Shown in pieces: positions 15,476 through 23,552 of a stretch of DNA of 24,482 nt. The notes below the pieces were generated by a model that worked only from the letters and a program-made list of their open reading frames with translations, was not told where the DNA came from and searched no databases. Every line of letters begins with the position of its first letter. The stretch's first letter is position 1. The stretch comes from an uncultured Bacillota bacterium (lineage in GTDB: Bacteria > Bacillota > Dehalobacteriia > UBA4068), in NCBI GenBank assembly GCA_934271085.1, contig CAKQQU010000021.1, positions 1 through 24,482 on the forward strand. The letters are read 5' to 3'. The translations under genes were made by a program, and so were the position numbers.

Positions 15476-17284
15476 CTAAAATACTCTGCTGATATCTGTC
15501 AGCAATTCCTGGGGCGAACTGTAGTCGGCGGCTGCTGTTTCCCTGCAGCAATACTGACCGGACTCAATATTAACATAGTCAAAAGGCAGTCTCCCCAGTA
15601 TCTGCAGCACCTGATAAGCATCTGCAGCAAATTCTTCCCCGGACGAATAATAATCATCCAGATAAGCATAAGCGTAAAATCCGCCGTCATAATATACCTG
15701 ATATTCAAAACCTGCGCTATCAGTGACGGAAAAATTATATAGCTCTTCGCCCCAGTCAAAACCGATCTTACCGGTATCCTGGGATAAAAGATAGTCATTC
15801 CGGAAGCCTTCCAGGGCTTCATGGGCCTCGCTGCGGTCGGCGCCCACCATAACTCCTGCGACGATTATAATCACCGTCATAACGACGCAAAGAATTATAC
15901 CTGAAGTTTTCCCCCGTTTACAGGACTTATGCTCGCCGCTCATACCGCCGTACTTTTTCTTGAAAATAAAGTAGGCTACCGGTCCGGAAACAACGCCGAT
16001 GCAGCCGCCGATAAAATAGAGCAGACCATTGGTGAACAGGGCCAGAACTGCCAGACAAATAGGCGGAACACACAGGGCTATAAGCCCCTTGGTGCCCAAA
16101 GGTATGCGGAAGGGACGCTTAAGATCAGGCTCCTTGATCCGCAACACGATAGCAGCGATATAGATCAGCACATAGGCGAACATCAGCAGAAAAACGTCGA
16201 TTATGACCAGCACGTCAAAACCGAACTGGCAAAGCAGCAGATTCACCAGAGCCATGCTGAGTATTGCCTTATAAGGAGTGCCATGTTTGGGATGTATATC
16301 CGCAAAGAAACGGGGGAAAAGCTTATCTCCAGCCAGTGAATAAAAACCGCGTGAGCCGGAAGCAAGATAAGTATTATACATGGAAAGATTGGAAACTATA
16401 GCCGCTATGGCAAAAAGGATGCCGAAGAAAGGCAAGCCCAGAGAACTGGCTACTGTGGCAAAGCTGATGCCGCCTTCCGTGGACCACTGATCCCAGTGAC
16501 CTACCGCAGCTACCCCGGCGATAGTGGGCAAAATATATACCAGCATTATCGCAGGGACGGAAAGTATAGTTGCCTTGGGGATGACCTGAGGATTTTTTAT
16601 CTCCCCTGCCATGGTGGACATTGATTCATAGCCCGAATACATCCACATACAGATGGCGACGCCAAGGCCTATGGATTGAAGCAGGGTCTGCCCCTCCGGC
16701 ATAAAGGGTGAAAAAGGATCGTAATTCCAGTTCATAAAGCCCAGAACCGTCATTACGGCAAAGGTAACTATAACGATGATGGAAAAAAAGGAGGCAATAC
16801 GGCCAACATCTTTTACGCCGCGGATATTTATGTAGGTAAGAACTATTATAAGGCCGATTTTTACCAACAGAACAGCCAAATCGCTCATGGGGAAGCAGGC
16901 TGCCATATAATCCGCCGCCAATACTATATAAAGGGTTGAATCAACATAAATGGATAAGGTCCGCCACCAGCAGCCCTGGAAACCCCAGAATTCGCCCAGA
17001 GCCCGTTGTATCCATTTATAATAGCCGCCCTCAGTCGGGATGGCACTGCCCAGTTCCGAGGCAACCAGACCCTGGGGAATGCTCCAGAAAAACGGCAAAA
17101 CGATCAAAAGAACTATGGTCAAACCAGGTCCGGAAGCAGGGAGCATATCCTCAATGCCATAGGCTCCGGCGCTGACCATGCAGAATATCATGAAAAATAC
17201 CGTTAAAGTAGAGATATGATGTTTCTTAAGCTCGGGCGAAGAGACAGGCTCTGCGCCCGGTTTCCTTATGCTGTCGTTGTTCAA
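15476..17284 (-). CDS. APC-superfamily amino-acid/polyamine permease with extra C-terminal domain
   Basis: The first 450 or so residues are an APC-type transporter with about twelve membrane helices. Family features include SAGAYGIEDM at the start of helix 1, the SAIPTEGGYYKW segment, and WMYSGYESMSTMAGEIKNP in helix 6. The overall pattern resembles the polyamine/amino-acid (PHS-like) branch. After a basic loop, another hydrophobic helix (GIILCVVMTVIIIVAGVMVG, about 467-486) leads to an acidic, Tyr-rich soluble tail of about 115 aa. APC permeases usually end near 450-500 aa, so this is an unusual addition, probably outside the cell if the helix count is 13. It lies 41 bases after the reductase gene and 21 before the lyase gene, a likely operon. 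The substrate is not identifiable. Confidence 0.9.
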   Translation of the reverse strand: MNNDSIRKPGAEPVSSPELKKHHISTLTVFFMIFCMVSAGAYGIEDMLPASGPGLTIVLLIVLPFFWSIPQGLVASELGSAIPTEGGYYKWIQRALGEFWGFQGCWWRTLSIYVDSTLYIVLAADYMAACFPMSDLAVLLVKIGLIIVLTYINIRGVKDVGRIASFFSIIVIVTFAVMTVLGFMNWNYDPFSPFMPEGQTLLQSIGLGVAICMWMYSGYESMSTMAGEIKNPQVIPKATILSVPAIMLVYILPTIAGVAAVGHWDQWSTEGGISFATVASSLGLPFFGILFAIAAIVSNLSMYNTYLASGSRGFYSLAGDKLFPRFFADIHPKHGTPYKAILSMALVNLLLCQFGFDVLVIIDVFLLMFAYVLIYIAAIVLRIKEPDLKRPFRIPLGTKGLIALCVPPICLAVLALFTNGLLYFIGGCIGVVSGPVAYFIFKKKYGGMSGEHKSCKRGKTSGIILCVVMTVIIIVAGVMVGADRSEAHEALEGFRNDYLLSQDTGKIGFDWGEELYNFSVTDSAGFEYQVYYDGGFYAYAYLDDYYSSGEEFAADAYQVLQILGRLPFDYVNIESGQYCCRETAAADYSSPQELLTDISRVF

Positions 17285-17325
17285 CTCTTTTCCTTTTTCC
17301 TCCGTAAAATCAAATAGTATTTATA

Positions 17326-18276
17326 TTAACGTACTCTGATGGCAAACTCCGGACATTCTGAAGCGCAATAACCGCAAAGCACGCATTTTTCCTTGAGCAG
17401 ATGCGGTTTGCCGCCCTCCATATACAGGGCGTCGCTGTGACAGTTGCCGATACATTTTCCGCATCCCTGACATACAGCCGCCATCAGCTGCCATTGCTTG
17501 TCATGACGTACAGCATCCAACTCAGCCTGTTCCACCGGCTGATCGTTGAAAAGCCGCAGATTGATCTCCAACTCGGCCGGATAAATCATGCCTACCGCAT
17601 GGGCGGCAAAGCATGGTTCCTTTCTGCCAAAGGCGATAGCCTCCGGCAAGGAAGCTAAAAGATTACCCCCTGCCAGCAGCTTCATGGAATAAACACCCTT
17701 GCCTTTAGCAGCTGCCTTTTCAGCGGCTGCCAGCATATCGCCGGGGGTACCGTTAATTATCCCCAGGCCTATTTTGTTATAAAGGCAGAAGATCACGTCT
17801 ACTTCTTCTTCATCCGCCAGATGATACACGGCTTCCACATTGTGGGTAGAAACACCGATAGCCCGTACCAGACCTTTTGCCTTATAATCCTGCAGGCATT
17901 GCCAGGCGCCGGAGCGCTGCTGCAAAATATCCGCTCCTACTCTTGCTGCGTGGAGCAGGAAAATATCAAAATAATCCCGTCCCAAGGCAGCCAGGCCCTC
18001 CTCTATGGCCCTTGACATGCCCTCATAATCGGCAGCTACCGATTTTCCGGTAATTACCACCTGCCCCTCAAAGCGATCCAGGGCATAGCGCAAATGCTGA
18101 TAAGAGCCATACATCTGGGCAGAGTCAAAAAATGTCACGCCCTGGCGCATGGCGCTGAGTATCAGCTCGCCGCCCGCCTCGGCAGAAATACCCGCCTGCA
18201 GCGGCCCCATGGGGAGAATACCAAAGCAAAGCTCGCTGACTTCAATTCCGGTACGTCCCAGCTTGTTATATTTCAT
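17326..18276 (-). CDS. Aldo/keto reductase with C-terminal 2x[4Fe-4S] ferredoxin domain
   Basis: The N-terminal 250 or so residues are an aldo/keto reductase barrel with the catalytic tetrad Asp51, Tyr56, Lys78 and His109. The last 55 residues hold two CX2CX2CX3C motifs (CQGCGKCIGNC and CVLCGYCASEC), typical of two [4Fe-4S] clusters. Such iron-sulfur AKRs are common in anaerobes; their substrates are mostly unknown. A longer frame opens at 18327, but the start at 18276 is chosen. It has an AAAGGGG site, and the protein then begins with the usual MKYNKLGRTGIEVS. The predicted transcription start near 18347 leaves a normal leader. The protein is 316 aa. It is the first gene of a probable operon with the permease and the lyase. 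Confidence 0.93.
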   Translation of the reverse strand: MKYNKLGRTGIEVSELCFGILPMGPLQAGISAEAGGELILSAMRQGVTFFDSAQMYGSYQHLRYALDRFEGQVVITGKSVAADYEGMSRAIEEGLAALGRDYFDIFLLHAARVGADILQQRSGAWQCLQDYKAKGLVRAIGVSTHNVEAVYHLADEEEVDVIFCLYNKIGLGIINGTPGDMLAAAEKAAAKGKGVYSMKLLAGGNLLASLPEAIAFGRKEPCFAAHAVGMIYPAELEINLRLFNDQPVEQAELDAVRHDKQWQLMAAVCQGCGKCIGNCHSDALYMEGGKPHLLKEKCVLCGYCASECPEFAIRVR

Positions 18277-18353
18277 ATTCCGCCCCTTTCCGAAACAACA
18301 GACCTGCCCACAGCCAGGCCGTCCCATCTTTTGTAATTAAATATGTAAATTTA

Positions 18354-18382
18354 ATTATACCACGCTTTTACGATAATGCCAA
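18354..18382 (-). promoter_or_regulatory. Promoter of the reductase-permease-lyase operon
   Basis: On the minus strand TTGGCA (18377-18382) and TATAAT (18354-18359) are 17 bases apart, with TG before the -10. This is a strong housekeeping promoter. Its -35 is 4 bases from the -35 of the divergent tyrS promoter. Confidence 0.75.
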
Positions 18383-18386
18383 TAAC

Positions 18387-18415
18387 TTGACAAACTAATA
18401 GGAAAAATTTATGAT
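18387..18415 (+). promoter_or_regulatory. Promoter of tyrS
   Basis: Consensus TTGACA (18387-18392) and TATGAT (18410-18415) have a 17-base spacer. The leader to the tyrS start is only about 27 nt, too short for the T-box that often controls tyrosyl-tRNA synthetase genes in Gram-positive bacteria. Confidence 0.75.
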
Positions 18416-18448
18416 AATTAGACAGTATGGCTAAGAAAGGAAACGGTT

Positions 18449-19684
18449 ATGGAAAACGTATTTGATATTCTTACCGAGAGAGGTTATATCGAGCAATCCA
18501 CCGATGCCGGGGAAGTAAGAGAAATGCTGGGACGCGGCCCGGTCACTTTCTACATCGGTTTTGACCCCACTGCCGACAGCCTGCATGTGGGTCATTTTAT
18601 TCAGGTCATGGTTATGATGCATATGCAGCGGGCAGGCCATCGTCCCATTGCCCTGGTTGGCGGCGGCACCGCCATGGTCGGCGATCCTTCCGGCCGTACC
18701 GATATGCGTTCCATGATGACTAAGGAAACTATTGAGCATAATGCCGATTGCTTCAAAAAACAGCTCTCCCGCTTTATAGATTTTGATACTGAAGGCGGCG
18801 CTATTATGGTTAACAATGCCGAATGGCTGCTGCCGCTGAACTATATAGAATTTCTGCGGGATTACGGCAGATATTTTTCGGTAAACAGGATGCTTACGGC
18901 AGAATGTTATAAATCCCGCCTGGAAAAAGGCCTTACTTTCCTGGAATTCAACTACATGCTGATGCAGGCTTTTGACTTTTTGGAGCTGCACCGCCGCTAT
19001 AATGCCAATCTGGAAATGGGCGGCAGCGACCAGTGGTCCAATATTCTGGCCGGCGCTGATCTGATCCGCCGGGTGGAAGAAGGCGCTCCTGCCCATGCTC
19101 TTACTTTTAAGCTGCTGACTACCAGCGCCGGCGTAAAAATGGGAAAGACCGTCGGCGGAGCTGTCTGGCTGGACAGGGAAAAGACCAGCCCCTATGAATT
19201 TTATCAGTACTGGCGCAATATTGATGATGCCGATGTAGCCAACTGCCTGGCACTGCTTACCTTTATCCCCATGGATGAAATAAGAGCGATAACCGATATG
19301 GAACACGGCGCCGATATCAATAAAGCCAAGGAAAGACTGGCCTATGAAGTTACCAAACTGGTCCATGGCGAAAAGGATGCTGAGGAATCCCAGGCTGCGG
19401 CCAAAGCCCTATTCGGCGGAGGCGGAAACACCGCCAATATGCCATCTACCGATATTGAAGCGGCTAAGGTGGATACCGGCATCACTATCATTGATCTGCT
19501 TACAGCCTGCGGCATAATCTCCAGCAACAGCGAAGGCCGGCGGCTGATAAAAGAAGGCGGCATCTATCTTAACAACCAACGGATAACAGCTTTCGACCAG
19601 CCCATAAGCAGGACTGATTTTCCTGACGGCACAGCGATGCTGCGCAAAGGCAAAAAAGTTTACCATAAAGCAGTTCTTAAATAA
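18449..19684 (+). CDS. tyrS: Tyrosyl-tRNA synthetase
   Basis: A class I synthetase that charges tRNA-Tyr in two steps via tyrosyl-adenylate. The 411-aa product has the HIGH motif as HVGH (residues 46-49), the KMSKS motif as KMGKT (about 231), the GGSDQWSNI segment that contacts tyrosine, and a C-terminal S4 RNA-binding domain (LLTACGIISSNSEGRRLIKEGG). An AGAAAGGA site precedes the ATG by 7 bases. It is monocistronic, with a strong promoter and a perfect palindromic terminator. Feedback by a T-box is not seen. Confidence 0.97.
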   Translation: MENVFDILTERGYIEQSTDAGEVREMLGRGPVTFYIGFDPTADSLHVGHFIQVMVMMHMQRAGHRPIALVGGGTAMVGDPSGRTDMRSMMTKETIEHNADCFKKQLSRFIDFDTEGGAIMVNNAEWLLPLNYIEFLRDYGRYFSVNRMLTAECYKSRLEKGLTFLEFNYMLMQAFDFLELHRRYNANLEMGGSDQWSNILAGADLIRRVEEGAPAHALTFKLLTTSAGVKMGKTVGGAVWLDREKTSPYEFYQYWRNIDDADVANCLALLTFIPMDEIRAITDMEHGADINKAKERLAYEVTKLVHGEKDAEESQAAAKALFGGGGNTANMPSTDIEAAKVDTGITIIDLLTACGIISSNSEGRRLIKEGGIYLNNQRITAFDQPISRTDFPDGTAMLRKGKKVYHKAVLK

Positions 19685-19705
19685 AAATATGTAATTGCAG
19701 CTTTT

Positions 19706-19740
19706 AAATATCCGGAGATGATCATCTCCGGATATTTTTT
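19706..19740 (+). terminator. Terminator of tyrS
   Basis: Bases 19706-19737 form a perfect 32-base palindrome centred on GATC (stem about 14 bp, ATATCCGGAGATGA-type) and are followed by a T tract to 19741. It lies 21 bases after the tyrS stop. Confidence 0.9.
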
Positions 19741-19883
19741 TGCCCTGCATACAGACCATATCACATATGAACGGGAATACGCCAGGGGAATCATTGGAAA
19801 TGAAAAAAGCAGCAAATCAAAGAAAGCATTAGAAAACATGAGATAAAAATAGTTTTTACCCAAAAATCACAGTCATATGCGGT

Positions 19884-19912
19884 TTGCTACTCTGACCAAT
19901 TTTGATTATCAT
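19884..19912 (+). promoter_or_regulatory. Promoter of groESL
   Basis: TTGCTA (19884-19889) and TATCAT (19907-19912) are 17 bases apart. The predicted start, near 19919, falls just upstream of the CIRCE element, the usual arrangement for HrcA repression. Confidence 0.6.
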
Positions 19913-19923
19913 TAGAACATCAA

Positions 19924-19950
19924 TTAGCACTCGATTTAAGCGAGTGCTAG
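19924..19950 (+). promoter_or_regulatory. CIRCE operator (HrcA binding site)
   Basis: TTAGCACTC, nine spacer bases, then GAGTGCTAG. This matches the CIRCE consensus except for the last base (G in place of A). It lies between the promoter and groES and indicates repression by HrcA, released on heat shock. hrcA itself is not in this window. Confidence 0.95.
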
Positions 19951-19980
19951 CAATTCCCCAAAAACAAGGAGGACATCATA

Positions 19981-20274
19981 ATGAATATCAAACCTTTAGG
20001 TGAACGCGTACTGGTAAAACCCATCGAAAACAATGATGTTACCAAAAGCGGCATTGTGCTGCCTGATACTGCTAAAGAAAAACCCCAGCAGGGCGTTATC
20101 GTAGCTGTCGGCCCCGGCCGTATGCTGGATGACGGAACCCGCGTACCCATGGAAGTCAAGGAAGGCGATATCGTTCTTTTTGCCAAATTCGCAGGAACGG
20201 AAATGAAACTGGATTGCGACGCTTATATGATCCTTAACGCTGACCGCGACATTCTGGCTGTTCTGGAAAAATAG
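19981..20274 (+). CDS. groES: Co-chaperonin GroES
   Basis: The 97-aa subunit forms the heptameric lid of the GroEL folding chamber. The N terminus (MNIKPLGERVLVKPIE) and the mobile-loop region (TKSGIVLPDTAKEKPQQG, residues about 21-38) are typical, as is the YMILNADRDILAVLE end. An AGGAGG site precedes the ATG. It lies 54 bases before groEL in the same transcript, controlled by CIRCE. Confidence 0.98.
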   Translation: MNIKPLGERVLVKPIENNDVTKSGIVLPDTAKEKPQQGVIVAVGPGRMLDDGTRVPMEVKEGDIVLFAKFAGTEMKLDCDAYMILNADRDILAVLEK

Positions 20275-20328
20275 ATTACATCCCTGCTGTTAAACAAAAG
20301 CTAAGACAAAATTACGGAGGTAATTATA

Positions 20329-21951
20329 ATGGCTAAACAGATCGTTTTTGATACCGAAGCACGTCAGGCTTTGGAACGCGGCGTCAATGCTTTGGCAGAC
20401 GCAGTAAAAGTTACTATGGGCCCCAAAGGCCGCAATGTTGTTCTGGAAAGAAAATACGGTTCTCCCCTTATCACCAATGACGGCGTGACCATCGCCAAAG
20501 AGATCGAACTGGAAGATCCTCTGGAAAATATGGGCGCCCAGTTGGTCAAAGAAGTGGCCACCAAAACCAATGATGTAGCCGGCGACGGTACTACCACAGC
20601 TACCCTGCTGGCTCAGACTATTATTCACGAAGGCATGAAAAACGTAGCCGCCGGCGCTAATCCCATGATCCTGAAAAAAGGCATTGAGATGGCTACCGCA
20701 GCCGCTGTTGACGAACTGAAAAAGAATGCCAAAACCGTATCCGGCAAAAAGGAGATCAGCCAGGTAGCGTCTATTTCCGCCAATGATACCGAAATAGGCG
20801 AGATCATTGCCGACGCAATGGAAAAAGTCGGTTATGACGGCGTTATCACCATTGAGGAAAGCCAGGGCTTTGAAACCAGCGCAGAAGTGGTGGAAGGCAT
20901 GCAGTTCGACCGCGGCTATCTCTCCCCCTATATGGTAACCGATACCGAGAAGATGGAAGCTGTCCTGGATAATCCCTATATCCTGCTCACCGATAAAAAG
21001 ATCAGCACCATCAATGAGATCCTGCCTTTGCTGGAACAGGTAGTCAAGAGCGGCAAACAGATGCTGATCATCGCCGAGGATATCGAGGGCGAAGCTCAGG
21101 CCACCCTGATCCTGAACAAACTCCGCGGCACCTTTACCTGCGTTGCCGTTAAGGCTCCCGGTTTCGGCGATCGTCGCAAAGCCATGCTGCAGGATATCGC
21201 TATCCTCACCGGCGGCATGGTCATCAGCGAAGAGCTGGGCACCAAAATGGAAAATGCCACCCTGGATATGCTGGGCAGCGCCCGTCAGGTCAAAATCACC
21301 AAAGACCATACCACTATCATTGACGGCGTAGGCGATAAAGATGAGATCAATGCCAGAGTTGCCCTGATCAGACGCCAGTATGAAGAATCCACTTCCGAAT
21401 TTGACAAGGAAAAACTTCAGGAACGCATTGCCAAACTGGCCGGCGGCGTTGCAGTCATTAAGGTCGGCGCAGCCACCGAAACAGAACTGAAAGAAAAGAA
21501 ACTCCGTTACGAGGACGCTCTTTCCGCTACCCGCGCTGCTGTTGAAGAAGGAATCGTACCCGGCGGCGGCCTGGCCCTTCTGGAGACCCTGCCCGCAGTA
21601 GAAGCTCTGAGCGCAGAAGGCGATGTTCAGACCGGTATCAATATCATCAAAAAGACCCTGGAAGAACCCATCAAGCAGATCGCTTACAATGCAGGTCTGG
21701 AAGGCGCCGTCATCGTTGAAAAGGTCAAGAATTCTCCTGCCGGCGTTGGCTTCAATGCCGCTACGGAAACTTTTGAAAACATGCTGGATGCCGGTATCGT
21801 GGATCCTACCAAAGTTACCCGTTCCGCTCTGCAGCATGCAGCATCTATCGCCGCAATGCTGCTGACCACCGAAACTTTGGTAGCCGATATCCCCAAAGAA
21901 AACTCCGCTCCCGCACCTTCTCCTGACGCAGGATATGGCATGATGGCATAA
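20329..21951 (+). CDS. groEL: Chaperonin GroEL
   Basis: The 540-aa ATP-dependent chaperonin assembles as a double heptameric ring. Visible family motifs are VTMGPKGRNVVLE, the ATP-binding GDGTTTATLLAQ (about residues 85-96), and DRRKAMLQDIAILTGG in the apical domain. EGIVPGGGLALLE comes near the end. The C-terminal tail ends GYGMMA rather than the usual GGM repeats, so it is shortened. A GGAGGTAAT site precedes the ATG. Codon use is strongly biased, as expected for a highly expressed gene. Confidence 0.98.
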   Translation: MAKQIVFDTEARQALERGVNALADAVKVTMGPKGRNVVLERKYGSPLITNDGVTIAKEIELEDPLENMGAQLVKEVATKTNDVAGDGTTTATLLAQTIIHEGMKNVAAGANPMILKKGIEMATAAAVDELKKNAKTVSGKKEISQVASISANDTEIGEIIADAMEKVGYDGVITIEESQGFETSAEVVEGMQFDRGYLSPYMVTDTEKMEAVLDNPYILLTDKKISTINEILPLLEQVVKSGKQMLIIAEDIEGEAQATLILNKLRGTFTCVAVKAPGFGDRRKAMLQDIAILTGGMVISEELGTKMENATLDMLGSARQVKITKDHTTIIDGVGDKDEINARVALIRRQYEESTSEFDKEKLQERIAKLAGGVAVIKVGAATETELKEKKLRYEDALSATRAAVEEGIVPGGGLALLETLPAVEALSAEGDVQTGINIIKKTLEEPIKQIAYNAGLEGAVIVEKVKNSPAGVGFNAATETFENMLDAGIVDPTKVTRSALQHAASIAAMLLTTETLVADIPKENSAPAPSPDAGYGMMA

Positions 21952-21974
21952 AGTCCGGTGATAAACGGAGATAA

Positions 21975-22007
21975 AAATACGGAAAGCATTTGCTTTCCGT
22001 ATTTTTT
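21975..22007 (+). terminator. Terminator of groESL
   Basis: A 13-bp stem (AAATACGGAAAGC at 21975-21987, complement at 21992-22004) has a 4-nt loop and is followed by a T run. It is 23 bases after the groEL stop. The region from here to 22140 shows no further feature. Confidence 0.9.
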
Positions 22008-22140
22008 TGCCTCTATTGGGCATCCCATAATTTAGCTGCCCCATATTTTCAGGCATATCGTATGCCGCCTCTCTGCACTTTAACTCCCCAGTAAAATCAT
22101 ACCGGCAGGCAGACAAGGCATATCTGTTCTGCGGCAATGG

Positions 22141-22806
22141 TCAATTGCTTATATCAGGAGGCTGTATCTCAATATTGTTATCTTCTTCAAAAAGCAGCAT
22201 GGCCGCAAGTATGGTATCCGGATCATCCTTAAGTACAGCTTTCAGTGCCGCAGCCTGCAGCTCACCACTGTGGTCGGCATATAAAGTATAGCCAACATCC
22301 GTAAAGAAATCGGCTACCCAACCGCTAGGAACAGGCACCACCTGAAACTGATAAACCTTTTTATCATTCAAAGGACAGCGCCCCTGATAATTCATTTCCA
22401 TCAGCTCGCTGTAGGCAAAAGTACCTGACGGCTCCAGTTCCGCATAAAGTGCCGCGGCCTGTTGTATATCCTCTGCCGCAAAAGTCTGCCATTGCCCATC
22501 CGCTTCGTCATAACGGTAAATATTGCCATCGTAATAATAAAGCTCCAGGGGCGAGCCCAGCACTCTGCCCTTAAGATGCCTGTTTTCACCGCAGCGTTCG
22601 CCGGTAAACCAAAAATATTCCCGTTGTTCCCCGTCCGTTTCCAGCATACATGAAAACTCAAAACGACCGTCGGCGGTCAGCGCCTGAGCAAAAGATTGCT
22701 GCACCCGGGCGGCATCCGGCGGCCGGGAATTGCTGTAAAAGAAAATTCCTCCTGCTGCCAGCAGCACTATCAGCAGCGGCAATAATAGCTTTATTTTGAT
22801 TTTCAT
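22141..22806 (-). CDS. Membrane-anchored extracytoplasmic protein of unknown function
   Basis: The 221-aa product starts with a basic N terminus and one hydrophobic helix (LLLPLLIVLLAAGGIFFY, residues about 7-25), with no lipobox. The helix is therefore an uncleaved signal anchor or a poorly defined signal peptide. The remaining 195 or so residues are acidic and mixed alpha/beta. Strand-like pieces such as YFWFTGER, LELYYYDGNIYRYD and GRCPLNDKKVYQFQVVPV recall LolA/LppX-like lipoprotein folds, but that is a weak impression. A GGGAGGTG site 6 bases before the ATG supports the start. It is monocistronic and divergent from hpt. No function can be assigned. Confidence 0.75.
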   Translation of the reverse strand: MKIKIKLLLPLLIVLLAAGGIFFYSNSRPPDAARVQQSFAQALTADGRFEFSCMLETDGEQREYFWFTGERCGENRHLKGRVLGSPLELYYYDGNIYRYDEADGQWQTFAAEDIQQAAALYAELEPSGTFAYSELMEMNYQGRCPLNDKKVYQFQVVPVPSGWVADFFTDVGYTLYADHSGELQAAALKAVLKDDPDTILAAMLLFEEDNNIEIQPPDISN

Positions 22807-22954
22807 ATCCGCACCTCCCGCCTAATAATATGAATAAACTGCCAAGAAGATTCATCAGCAAAAAGGTTTTTGCTGAAACTGTACAGAATAAAAAGTATAG
22901 TGTTTTTTGACCTTATGGCAATAAATAATCATAAAATGTCAGGAGTGCATTATC

Positions 22955-23521
22955 TTGAATCAATGGCAGAAGCATTTGGAACGCACAGTAGGCACTATTC
23001 TGCTGGATGAGCAAATGCTTGCAAAACGTGTTTCCGAAATGGCGCAGGAGATTACCGCAGATTATGATGCGGTTCACGCAGAAGAACTGGTGGTAATCGG
23101 CATCCTCCGCGGCTCAGTAGTCTTTATGAGCGATCTTATAAGGCAGCTGCAGCTTCCGGTAGTTCTGGATTTTATGGCTACCAGCAGCTATGCCAAAGGA
23201 ACCCGCAGCAGCGGTACTGTGCGGATACTTAAAGATATATCTGAATCCATCAGCGACAAACATGTGCTGATAGTGGAGGATATTATCGACAGCGGTCTGA
23301 CTTTGCAATGTCTGAAAGAACTGTTGCTGGCCAGAAAACCCAAGTCTTTGAAGCTTTGTTCCCTGCTAGATAAGCCAAGCCGCCGCACAGTTGAACTAAG
23401 CGCCGATTATACCGGATTCACTATTCCCGATGAATTCGTGGTAGGTTACGGGCTGGATTATAACGGTCATTACAGGCAACTTCCATACATCGGCGTTTTA
23501 AAGCCTGAAGCATACAAATAA
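22955..23521 (+). CDS. hpt: Hypoxanthine phosphoribosyltransferase
   Basis: The purine-salvage enzyme joins hypoxanthine or guanine to PRPP, giving IMP or GMP. The 188-aa protein has the PRPP-binding motif VLIVEDIIDSGLTL (around residues 108-121) and the early LVVIGILRGSVVFMSDL loop. The MATSSYAKGTRSSG flexible loop closes over the active site. The C-terminal DEFVVGYGLDYNGHYRQLPYIG is the purine-binding end. The start codon is TTG (22955-22957), preceded by AGGAG at a 9-base distance. No confident promoter was found in 22807-22954. The GIY-YIG gene follows closely. Confidence 0.97.
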   Translation: MNQWQKHLERTVGTILLDEQMLAKRVSEMAQEITADYDAVHAEELVVIGILRGSVVFMSDLIRQLQLPVVLDFMATSSYAKGTRSSGTVRILKDISESISDKHVLIVEDIIDSGLTLQCLKELLLARKPKSLKLCSLLDKPSRRTVELSADYTGFTIPDEFVVGYGLDYNGHYRQLPYIGVLKPEAYK

Positions 23522-23552
23522 AATATTGTCAATTATGAAAGGGGCGATTTCC

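Noticed and set aside
14534..15742. A 402-codon plus-strand frame opposite the lyase and permease
   Set aside because: It spans two real genes and their junction on the other strand and shows no coherent domain.
18277..18327. N-terminal extension of the aldo/keto reductase from an ATG at 18327
   Set aside because: The extension is Cys/Gly-rich and unlike the family. It has no ribosome site and would leave only about 20 nt of leader, whereas the ATG at 18276 has an AAAGGGG site.
18416..18448. T-box leader for tyrS
   Set aside because: The leader is only about 30 nt and contains no T-box sequence or terminator.
18431..19366. A 311-codon open frame opposite tyrS
   Set aside because: It is the antisense shadow of tyrS codons, with no family resemblance and no promoter.
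20290..22137. A 615-codon open frame on the minus strand opposite groEL
   Set aside because: It is antisense to an unmistakable, highly expressed groEL. Its composition (many Phe, Gly, His, Cys) is what the reverse strand of biased codons gives, and it has no ribosome site.
22907..22935. Possible hpt promoter, TTGACC with a weak CATAAA 17 bases later
   Set aside because: The -10 is poor, and transcription would start inside the ribosome site, leaving no useful leader.
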